Shown here: positions 1 to 5,869 of the stretch, piece by piece
Layout: every line of letters begins with the position of its first letter
Numbering within the stretch: the stretch's first letter is position 1
Assembly: GCA_903893935.1 (NCBI GenBank)
Contig: CAITOD010000729.1
Coordinates: 1-6,237, forward strand
DNA length: 6,237 nucleotides
Source of the DNA: an uncultured Sphingomonadales bacterium
Lineage (GTDB): Bacteria; Pseudomonadota; Alphaproteobacteria; Sphingomonadales; Sphingomonadaceae
Reading direction: 5' to 3'
Made by a program: the position numbers and the translations under genes
Notes under the pieces: generated by a model
What the model was told of the DNA's origin: nothing
What the model saw: only the letters and a program-made list of their open reading frames with translations
Databases searched by the model: none

Positions 1-1
1 G

Positions 2-26
2 GGCAGTTCGACGCAGGCAGTTCGAC
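2..26. repeat. 11-bp tandem direct repeat, 14-bp period
   Basis: GGCAGTTCGAC occurs at 2-12 and again at 16-26, separated by 3 bp. The period of 14 bp is not a whole number of helical turns, so it is not an ideal pair of protein sites. It lies at the window edge, so more copies may exist upstream. Its function is unknown and it could be a chance repeat. Confidence 0.45.
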
Positions 27-48
27 CAGGCGAAAGCACCCTTTGCCG

Positions 49-86
49 GGCAATTTAAATCATATTGATTCGATATGTTTAATGCC
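49..86. repeat. Long imperfect AT-rich inverted repeat
   Basis: Three blocks of complementarity nest around a 7-base centre (66-72): CATAT 61-65 with ATATG 73-77, TTAAA 55-59 with TTTAA 78-82, and GGCA 49-52 with TGCC 83-86. Small bulges lie on the left arm only (53-54 and 60). That gives 14 potential pairs. ATTTAAAT (53-60) is itself a perfect palindrome. No T-run follows on either strand, so an intrinsic terminator is unlikely. It could be a protein binding site upstream of the receptor promoter, or a weak hairpin at the end of an upstream transcript. The inverted repeat is seen directly; its function is inferred. Confidence 0.4.
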
Positions 87-263
87 GACATAGACTGGGA
101 TTGTCGAGTCAAAAACTCATCAACGACCGGCTTTCAAGTGCAGTCAGGTCGTACTATTATCATAACATATCATATTTTTCAGTATTTTATGATCGTTTGC
201 GGACCAGCCCAGCGTTCCGTAGCGGTGGTGCGATAGAATTCCTACTGCTTGAGAGCGAAAAGC

Positions 264-292
264 TTGCAGCCCGCGAATTGACAGATTATACT
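264..292 (+). promoter_or_regulatory. Possible sigma-70-like promoter for the receptor operon
   Basis: A -10-like TATACT at 287-292 (5 of 6 matches to TATAAT) lies 17 bp after TTGCAG at 264-269, which keeps only the TTG core of a -35 box. A perfect TTGACA is also present at 278-283, but no good -10 box stands at the right distance from it. Transcription would begin near 298-300 and give a leader of about 135 nt. This is a match to textbook consensus only, in an AT-rich stretch where such matches occur by chance. Confidence 0.3.
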
Positions 293-303
293 CTACCAAA
301 TAA

Positions 304-318
304 GTGGAATTTGTCCAC
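304..318. promoter_or_regulatory. Operator-like palindrome GTGGA-N5-TCCAC
   Basis: A perfect 5-bp inverted repeat, GTGGA (304-308) and TCCAC (314-318), is separated by ATTTG. It sits just downstream of the expected transcription start of the promoter candidate, where a repressor could block initiation or clearance. Dyads of this size are typical of helix-turn-helix dimer sites. No regulator gene is present in the window to pair with it, and a 5-bp arm can arise by chance. Confidence 0.28.
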
Positions 319-326
319 GAAAGACC

Positions 327-347
327 GGCGGCGATCCGTCGCCGGCC
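327..347 (+). promoter_or_regulatory. Small GC-rich leader hairpin
   Basis: CGGCGA (329-334) pairs with TCGCCG (339-344) around a TCCG tetraloop. Two further G-C pairs (327-347 and 328-346) are possible if G345 bulges. No T-run follows, so it is not an intrinsic terminator. Its right arm shares bases 344-347 with the outer part of the next, larger hairpin, so the two could compete at their edges. Confidence 0.3.
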
Positions 348-403
348 TCGACCATGCGCCGTGCAGTGCTGATGGGGCGGCTGCACGGCGTAGCGGTCGG
401 GCC
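344..403 (+). promoter_or_regulatory. Long stem-loop in the receptor mRNA leader
   Basis: A perfect 10-bp stem, CGCCGTGCAG (357-366) with CTGCACGGCG (381-390), closes a 14-base loop rich in G (367-380). It extends outward by a U-A pair and a G-U pair, then, past a small 1x2 internal loop, by CGACC (349-353) with GGTCG (395-399). Weaker pairs reach 344 and 403. It ends 17 bases before the Shine-Dalgarno sequence of the receptor gene. No poly-T follows, so it is not a standard terminator. It could be a cis-acting RNA element controlling translation or stability, or in DNA form a palindromic protein site. It matches no riboswitch class I can identify by eye. Confidence 0.45.
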
Positions 404-420
404 AATCAATCGTCATGCTC

Positions 421-425
421 AGGGG
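421..425 (+). promoter_or_regulatory. Ribosome binding site fixing the receptor start
   Basis: AGGGG lies 8 bases before the ATG at 434. It is the clearest Shine-Dalgarno sequence in the window. Together with the signal peptide that begins at this ATG, it favours 434 over the far-upstream in-frame TTG at 101. Confidence 0.6.
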
Positions 426-433
426 CCACATTC

Positions 434-2902
434 ATGCATTTCCGCCTAGTTTCCGCGTCGCTTGCCGCGCTCGCCACCGCTTTGCTCGCAAATACCCCCG
501 CCCGCGCCGCCGGAACCGCTGATGCGCCGGCGGCTGAGGCGCCGGCCGCTGCCGGTCCCGACAGCCCGGCACCCGATGGCGGTTTCGACCAGAACACGAT
601 CACCGTCACCGCGCGCCACCGTAACGAAAAGCTGGGCGACGTGCCGATCGCGATCAGCGCGATCTCGGGCCCGGAGCTGTCCACCGAGCACCTCGACCGC
701 ATTGCCGATTACACGCTCAAAATCCCCAATTTCAGCGCGCTGCAGCAGAACACCCGCGTGTCCGGGCTCTATATTCGCGGGATCGGCGGCAATGCCAGCA
801 ACGATGGCGCCGAAGGCGGGGTCGGGCTGATTGTCGACGGGGTGTTCTTCACCCACGTCGGCTTCAGCTGGCTCGATTTCGTCGATCTTGAAAACATCGA
901 AGTGGTGCGCGGACCGCAAGGTACGCTGCTGGGCAAGAACACCACCATCGGCGCAGTGATCGTCACCACGCAAAAACCGGACTTCAAGCCTTCGCTCGAA
1001 GCGTCGGCGACCTATGGCGAAAACAACATGTGGCAATTGCGCGCGAATGCCACCGGCGCGCTGATCGCAGACAAGCTTGCGGTGCGCCTGACTGCGGCCA
1101 CCGACCAGGGCGGCGGGTGGATCGCCAATGCCGCCAACGGGATCAAATACCTCAACAACGATCGCTGGTCGTTGCGCGGCCAATTGCTGTTCACGCCGGT
1201 GGCAGGCGTGACCGACCGCCTGATTGCCGAACATTACGAAACGCATGAATACAACAATTTCTACCCGCCGACCGGCGATGTGAATTTCAACCTCAAGACC
1301 GACGGAACGGTGTTTGCAACCGCCGCCAACCCGACCGGCGCGCGCAACAGCTGGACAGCCAAGCTCGTCAGCGACTTCGGCTATACCCCGAACCTCAACG
1401 CACCCTATGACGCCAATCTCGACACGCAGAACCGCCTCGACAGCCGCACCGATGGCGTTTCAAACGAGCTGAATGTCGATTGGGGCAATGTCGCGCGGCT
1501 GACTTCGGTTTCGGCATGGCGGCGGCTCTATTTCCGCCCTTACAACGACAGCGATTATTCGCCATTTCCCATCGTGCGCGGCGGCTATGATGTAGACGTC
1601 AATCAGTATTCACAGGAAGTGCGCATCGCTTCCACGCAGACCGGGTTCCTCGACTGGCAGGCCGGAATATATTACCTGCACGAAGATCTTGAATCCAACT
1701 TGCGCACGATTTTTTATTCCGACGCGACCGCTTTCGAATTGTCGCCATTGCTGCCGTCGGTGGTTCTGAACGGCACCGAATATGACCGCGATGGCCGTCT
1801 GCACATCGATTCGCTGGCCGGCTTTGGCCATGTCATCGCGCACATCACCCAGCAATTCTCGGTCACCGCCGGTTTGCGCTACACCAACGAAACCAAGCGC
1901 GTGACCGTGAACGGCAGCGGGTTCGGCGGGGCCGACCTCAGCGCGGCACCGCCGGTTCTGCTGGCATCGCGCGACGCGCTTTACAACGCATTGGGCGGCA
2001 CGCCGGCAGCGCTCGGGCTGAACGGCACCTATACCTTGCAAGACCGCCTCAACACCGGATCGTTTTCGTGGCTGGTCAACCCGGCCTACAAGCTCGATGA
2101 GCATGTGCTGCTTTACGCCTCGGCATCTTATGGCGAAAAATCGGGCGCAGCCAACACGTCGGCAACCTATTCGCAAGCCCCCGTGGTGCTGACCAATCCC
2201 GAAAAGTCGCTCGATTTCGAAGCCGGGATCAAGAGCACATGGGCCGATGGCAAAGTGACGGCCAATCTCAATTTCTACAACAACAGCATCAGCGGCTATC
2301 AGGGCACCCAGGTCGATACCAGCAACCCCGGTTTCGGCCAGTATCTCGCCAATGTCGGCCGGGTGCGGCTGCGCGGGTTCGAATTCGAATCGAGCCTGCG
2401 CCCGATCCCCGCAGTGAGCTTCGATTTCAACACCGCCTACAACGATGCCACCTACCGCAGCTATAACAATGCCCCTGCGCCGATCGAATACCAGGCCTAC
2501 CTTGCCACGGTCGAAGGCCTTCCGGCGGCGGCGACCACGCTCAGCCTGACCGGCAAGCAGATCATCAACGCGCCAAAGTGGACCGTGCAGGGCGGGCTGT
2601 CGCTCGACCAGGCGGTCAGCAACGGCTGGCACCTGACCGGCTATGCCAACGCCACCTGGAAATCGGCGATCGCCTATCTCAACCCGTTGTCGATCTATGG
2701 CCAGCAACCGGCTTATGCGACGGTCAACGGCGGCATCGGCGTCAAATCGATCGAGCAGGGCTGGAGCGTCAACCTCTGGGCCAAGAACGTGTTCAACAAG
2801 ATCTACGCCGTCGCGTACTCGGCCGCCTCGGCCACCGCGCCGACGTTCGAAATCCTTGGCGACCATCGCACCTGGGGTGTGACGGTCAGCAAGAAGTTCT
2901 GA
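434..2902 (+). CDS. TonB-dependent outer-membrane receptor
   Basis: This is an 822-residue gated beta-barrel receptor that takes up a scarce solute across the outer membrane, powered by TonB-ExbB-ExbD. Residues 1-26 form a signal peptide, with a hydrophobic core around LAALATALLA and likely cleavage near ARA-A. An Ala/Pro-rich linker (27-50) leads to a TonB-box-like NTITVTA (54-60). The plug domain (about 65-182) has the family motifs YIRGIGG, VDGVF and VVRGPQGTLLGKNTT (158-171). The rest is the barrel, ending in VTVSKKF with the terminal Phe expected for Bam-dependent assembly. Length is normal for the family and the frame is intact. The start was chosen from the signal peptide and the AGGGG site. 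There is no N-terminal signalling domain, so it does not look like a FecA-type transducer. The ligand is unknown. Its tight linkage to a flavin monooxygenase and an inner-membrane carrier favours a catabolic substrate over a siderophore, by inference. Confidence 0.93.
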   Translation: MHFRLVSASLAALATALLANTPARAAGTADAPAAEAPAAAGPDSPAPDGGFDQNTITVTARHRNEKLGDVPIAISAISGPELSTEHLDRIADYTLKIPNFSALQQNTRVSGLYIRGIGGNASNDGAEGGVGLIVDGVFFTHVGFSWLDFVDLENIEVVRGPQGTLLGKNTTIGAVIVTTQKPDFKPSLEASATYGENNMWQLRANATGALIADKLAVRLTAATDQGGGWIANAANGIKYLNNDRWSLRGQLLFTPVAGVTDRLIAEHYETHEYNNFYPPTGDVNFNLKTDGTVFATAANPTGARNSWTAKLVSDFGYTPNLNAPYDANLDTQNRLDSRTDGVSNELNVDWGNVARLTSVSAWRRLYFRPYNDSDYSPFPIVRGGYDVDVNQYSQEVRIASTQTGFLDWQAGIYYLHEDLESNLRTIFYSDATAFELSPLLPSVVLNGTEYDRDGRLHIDSLAGFGHVIAHITQQFSVTAGLRYTNETKRVTVNGSGFGGADLSAAPPVLLASRDALYNALGGTPAALGLNGTYTLQDRLNTGSFSWLVNPAYKLDEHVLLYASASYGEKSGAANTSATYSQAPVVLTNPEKSLDFEAGIKSTWADGKVTANLNFYNNSISGYQGTQVDTSNPGFGQYLANVGRVRLRGFEFESSLRPIPAVSFDFNTAYNDATYRSYNNAPAPIEYQAYLATVEGLPAAATTLSLTGKQIINAPKWTVQGGLSLDQAVSNGWHLTGYANATWKSAIAYLNPLSIYGQQPAYATVNGGIGVKSIEQGWSVNLWAKNVFNKIYAVAYSAASATAPTFEILGDHRTWGVTVSKKF

Positions 2903-2906
2903 TCGC

Positions 2907-4265
2907 ATGACCCGCCAAATGCGCCTCGGCGCGTTCCTGTTCGGCGTGGGCCACCATGCTGCGGCCTGGCGCCATCCGGATGTCGATCCGGCTGGCGCCA
3001 TGCGCTTCGATTTCTTTCGCGATCTGGCTCGAAAGGCCGAAGCCGCGAAATTCGACGCGGTGTTCCTGGCCGACAACGTCGGCCTGCTCGCCGGCTCCGC
3101 CCAGGCAATCAGCCACAGCGCGCCAATCTATTGGTGGGAACCGCTGACGCTGCTCGCAGCGCTTGCCACGCACACTTCCCGGATCGGGCTGATCGCGACC
3201 GTTTCGACAAGCTACATGCCGCCTTATCACGTGGCGCGCAAATTTGCGTCGATCGACCATCTTTCCGCCGGGCGCGCGGGCTGGAACGTGGTGACATCGG
3301 GCAGCGATGCCGAAGCCGCCAATTTCGGCCTGCCGCACCAGCGTGCGCACGATGAACGCTATGCCCGCGCCGCCGAACATCTGGCGGTGGTCAAAGCGCT
3401 GTGGGACAGCTGGGACGATGATCCGCTGCTGCTCGACAAAGCCGGCGGGCGGTATTTCGACCCTGCAAAAGTGCGCCGCATCGACCACGAAGGCACGTTC
3501 TATGCTGTCCGCGGACCGCTGCAGACCACGCGTCCGCCGCAGGGCCATCCGGTCATCGTGCAGGCCGGATCGTCGGAAAATGGCCAGGCGCTGGCCGGCG
3601 CCACCGCCGAAGTGGTGTTCACCGCGCAGCAGGATCGCGCAGTGGCGCGCGCCTTTGCGCAAGGGGTCAAAGACCGGGCGCAAGCCGCCGGGCGCCGCCG
3701 CGACGATGTGCTGGTGATGCCCGGGGTGTCGATCTATGTCGCGCCCACCCGCGCCGAAGCCGAAGCCAGGTTCGAAACGCTGCAAGCCTTCGTCGATCCC
3801 GCCGCCAGCGTGGCCGCGTTCAGGAGCTTTCTCGACTGGGATCTGAGCCAGGTCGATCTCGACGATCCGCCGCCCCCGCCGCCGTTTACGCAAGGGTGGC
3901 AAAGCCGCCAGGCGCTGTTCTACGACCTTGCGCAGCGCGAAGGCCTGTCGGTCCGCCAGATGGTCGGCCGGCTGTCGGCCGCGCGCGGCCATCTGGTGCT
4001 GATCGGCACGCCGGTGGACATCGTCGACGAACTTGAAGCGTGGTTTCGCGACGGTGCTGCCGACGGGTTCAACATTCTCGCCCCGATCCTGCCGCAGGGC
4101 CTCGACGATGTGATCGCGCTGGTCCTGCCCGAATTGCGCCGGCGCGGCCTGTTCCGCGCCGATTACACCGGCACCACTTTGCGCGACCACCTTGGCCTTG
4201 CCCGCCCGGTGCGCGCGCCCGCACCCGGCCCCGCATCCGATGCCATCCTCGAAACACAGGCCTGA
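2907..4265 (+). CDS. FMN-dependent monooxygenase, NtaA/SnaA/DszA family
   Basis: This is a 452-residue luciferase-like (LLM class) flavin monooxygenase, probably cytoplasmic. Family members use reduced FMN from a separate reductase, plus O2, to oxidise compounds such as nitrilotriacetate, dibenzothiophene sulfone or dimethyl sulfide. Visible hallmarks are AWRHPD (20-25), FDAVFLAD (49-56), EPLTLLAALA (78-87), RIGLIATVSTSY (92-103), HVARKFASIDHLS (108-120), AGWNVVTS (124-131), ALWDSWDDD (164-172), the GHPVIVQAGSS block (213-223) and AEVVFTAQ (234-241). Length is normal for the family. Six prolines in a row at 321-326 and a Pro/Ala-rich tail (about 433-446) are notable. It starts 4 bases after the receptor stop with only a weak AAGAAG upstream, suggesting translational coupling; codon 5 (2919) is another possible start. 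No flavin reductase is in the window. The substrate cannot be assigned from sequence. Confidence 0.92.
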   Translation: MTRQMRLGAFLFGVGHHAAAWRHPDVDPAGAMRFDFFRDLARKAEAAKFDAVFLADNVGLLAGSAQAISHSAPIYWWEPLTLLAALATHTSRIGLIATVSTSYMPPYHVARKFASIDHLSAGRAGWNVVTSGSDAEAANFGLPHQRAHDERYARAAEHLAVVKALWDSWDDDPLLLDKAGGRYFDPAKVRRIDHEGTFYAVRGPLQTTRPPQGHPVIVQAGSSENGQALAGATAEVVFTAQQDRAVARAFAQGVKDRAQAAGRRRDDVLVMPGVSIYVAPTRAEAEARFETLQAFVDPAASVAAFRSFLDWDLSQVDLDDPPPPPPFTQGWQSRQALFYDLAQREGLSVRQMVGRLSAARGHLVLIGTPVDIVDELEAWFRDGAADGFNILAPILPQGLDDVIALVLPELRRRGLFRADYTGTTLRDHLGLARPVRAPAPGPASDAILETQA

Positions 4266-4272
4266 CCCCGCC

Positions 4273-5703
4273 ATGGCGACTGCATATGCCACCGACGCTG
4301 CACCGCAGAACCCCGCAGAAGTCTCACCCAGCCCGGGTCGCCTGTTGCGCTTTGCCTCGCTGGTCATGCCGATTGCCGCGGTCGAGGCGCCGCTGACGAC
4401 TTATGTGCCGCCGCTCTATGCCGCGATTTTCGGGTTCAACCTCGGGACGATCGGGCTGATTTTCCTCGTCGCGCGTGCGTGGGATGCGCTGATCGATCCC
4501 GCGATCGGCGTGCTGTCCGATCGCACCCGCACACGCTGGGGCCGCCGCCGCCCGTGGATCGTGGCCGGGACAGCGATCTTTGTCGTGGGCACGATCGGCG
4601 CGTTTCTCCCGCCGCGCGGTGCGGGCGCGATCACGCTGTCGGCGGCACTGTTCACGCTCTATCTCGGCTATTCGATGATGACGACGCCGCTCGCGGCGTG
4701 GACCGGCGAACTGTCGAGCCAGTATCACGAACGCACGCGCATCACGACGTATGCCATGGTCATGACCGCGCTGGCGCTGCTGCTCGCGCTGGTGCTGCCG
4801 AGCGCCCTGGCGGTGCGACTGGCCGGCCACCCTTCGCAGCAACTGGCGGCGATGGGGGCAATGGTCTTCCTGCTGCTGGCCATCACGCTGCCGCTGGGGC
4901 TGGGCGCGGTGGCCGAGCCACCCCTGCCGACAGGGGCCTTGCCGCCCTTGCGCGTGTCCGAAACATTTGCGGTCGTCGTGCGCGAACGGCTGCTGCTGCG
5001 CGTGCTGGCGTCGAACTGGGCGGTGCGGCTGGGCCAGGGCGTGCGCACCGCGCTGTTCGTGTTTTTCGTCAGCGTCTATATGGGCCGCCCGACATTGGCG
5101 CCTGCGCTGTTTCTCTACCAATATCTGTTCGGCATTGCCGCTTGCCCGATCTGGCTGGCGATCGGCCGCAGGCTGGGCAAAGCGCGCGCGGCGGTGGCGG
5201 GCGAATTGCTGCAAATGGCGATCAATTGCGCGCTGCTGCTGGTCGGGCCCGGGGGCTGGCCCTTGCTGATCGCGCTGACCACGGCGCAAGGGCTGGCGCA
5301 AGGATCGGGCAATCTGATGTTGCGCTCGATCGTCGCCGATGTGTCCGACGCGCACCGGCTGGAAACCGGGCATGATCGCGTCGGGCTGTTCTTCTCGGTG
5401 TTTGCGCTGTCGGACAAGGCGGCGATGGCGATGGCGGTGGGCACGGCGCTGCCGCTGGTCGGCTATCTGGGGTTCAACCCCGGCCACGCCAATTCGGCCG
5501 CCGCGCTGTTCCATCTCAAGGCGGTGTTCGCGCTCGGCCCGGCGCTGGCGCACCTCGTCTCGGCCGCAATCATCCGCGGCTTTCCGCTCGATGAAACCCG
5601 CCACACCGAAATCCGCCGCGCGCTCGCCGCGCGCGATGCGGCAGGGCTGGTGTCGGATGCCAGCCGCGACCGCTGGCTGGCGCAGGATTCCCCTCAGGGC
5701 TGA
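4273..5703 (+). CDS. MFS transporter, GPH (MelB-like) cation symporter family
   Basis: This is a 476-residue inner-membrane carrier with about 12 predicted helices (roughly residues 31-53, 57-82, 94-113, 119-140, 158-180, 192-213, 245-270, 275-298, 304-325, 328-350, 368-400 and 411-435) and a cytoplasmic loop near 214-242. The family signature lies at 70-94: WDALIDP and GVLSDRTRTRWGRRRPW, with acidic residues D71, D75 and D83 in the region that couples cation movement in MelB-type carriers. GPH proteins classically move sugars and glucuronides with Na+ or H+, but members in sphingomonad catabolic loci may carry other solutes (inference). It begins 7 bases after the monooxygenase stop, so it is probably co-transcribed. 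The start at 4273 gives the spacing of an operon; in-frame starts at 4192 and 4240 would overlap the upstream gene and add a poorly conserved-looking Pro-rich stretch. Its Shine-Dalgarno is weak. Confidence 0.9.
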   Translation: MATAYATDAAPQNPAEVSPSPGRLLRFASLVMPIAAVEAPLTTYVPPLYAAIFGFNLGTIGLIFLVARAWDALIDPAIGVLSDRTRTRWGRRRPWIVAGTAIFVVGTIGAFLPPRGAGAITLSAALFTLYLGYSMMTTPLAAWTGELSSQYHERTRITTYAMVMTALALLLALVLPSALAVRLAGHPSQQLAAMGAMVFLLLAITLPLGLGAVAEPPLPTGALPPLRVSETFAVVVRERLLLRVLASNWAVRLGQGVRTALFVFFVSVYMGRPTLAPALFLYQYLFGIAACPIWLAIGRRLGKARAAVAGELLQMAINCALLLVGPGGWPLLIALTTAQGLAQGSGNLMLRSIVADVSDAHRLETGHDRVGLFFSVFALSDKAAMAMAVGTALPLVGYLGFNPGHANSAAALFHLKAVFALGPALAHLVSAAIIRGFPLDETRHTEIRRALAARDAAGLVSDASRDRWLAQDSPQG

Positions 5704-5869
5704 TCGGCGGGCACAATAATGCCTTGTCGGGCTATGTTCATCGGCTGCGCGCGGGTGTATTTGACTAGCCCGCGCTGATCGGAACGATGGCAGTCAAACA
5801 GACTCGTGGGCCATCGCTGGCGAAATGGCGCTCAGGTGCCGCACCCAGCGGCTGGATCGGACACATTCC
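5704..5869. other. Spacer between the transporter and oxidase genes
   Basis: This is 166 bp with no convincing gene. Two short + strand frames open here (from 5787 and 5806), but both run into the oxidase gene out of frame. The spacer holds one GC-rich hairpin (5749-5775). A 9-bp repeat, GCTGATCGG, occurs at 5699-5707 and 5774-5782. No clear FNR-type box (TTGAT-N4-ATCAA) and no strong promoter were seen. TTGACT at 5761-5766 has only a poor -10 partner. The break in tight spacing suggests the three-gene operon ends here and the oxidase has its own control region. Confidence 0.5.
5749..5775 (+). terminator. GC-rich hairpin, possible weak terminator
   Basis: GCGCGGG (5749-5755) pairs perfectly with CCCGCGC (5769-5775) around a 13-base loop, 45 bases after the transporter stop. 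No T-run follows, so it is not a canonical intrinsic terminator. It may mark or protect the 3' end of the operon transcript. In GC-rich DNA a 7-bp stem can be chance. Confidence 0.25.

Larger units (their letters stand above)
1..433. other. Non-coding region upstream of the receptor gene
   Basis: No convincing gene is seen here. Bases about 61-300 are AT-rich (about 43% GC by hand count), in contrast to the strongly GC-rich genes downstream. The receptor reading frame is open back to a TTG at 101, and a 95-codon frame is open on the minus strand (144-431). Neither translation resembles a family I recognise. The receptor's signal peptide and good ribosome binding site put its true start at 434. 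The region holds a direct repeat, inverted repeats, a promoter candidate and potential hairpins, listed separately. It most likely contains the control region of the receptor operon. The first bases could also belong to the end of an upstream gene that lies outside the window. Confidence 0.6.

Noticed and set aside
278..283. Perfect TTGACA as the -35 box of the receptor promoter
   Set aside because: No acceptable -10 sequence lies 16-18 bp downstream (TAAGTG is the best). The TATACT at 287-292 is too close to serve it.
344..403. Intrinsic terminator before the receptor gene
   Set aside because: The stem is strong, but no run of T follows it on the + strand, nor a proper one on the minus strand.
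101..433. N-terminal extension of the receptor from a TTG at 101
   Set aside because: The stretch is AT-rich with a composition unlike the gene. A clear signal peptide begins at the ATG at 434, and a good AGGGG site precedes that ATG. The extension would bury the signal peptide.
1610..3076. 488-codon open frame on the minus strand
   Set aside because: It lies opposite the receptor gene and runs into the monooxygenase gene. Its Arg/Gly-rich translation is typical of antisense frames in GC-rich DNA and shows no domain.
2886..4367. 493-codon open frame on the minus strand
   Set aside because: It covers the whole monooxygenase gene, which has unmistakable family motifs on the + strand. The antisense product has no recognisable features.
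4479..5375. 298-codon + strand frame inside the transporter gene
   Set aside because: It is an out-of-frame shadow of the transporter with an Ala/Gly/Arg-rich composition and no domain. The transporter frame itself has clear helices and GPH motifs.
4324..5604. 426-codon open frame on the minus strand
   Set aside because: It is antisense to the transporter. The product is dominated by Arg, Gln and His, as expected from the reverse complement of a hydrophobic membrane protein gene.
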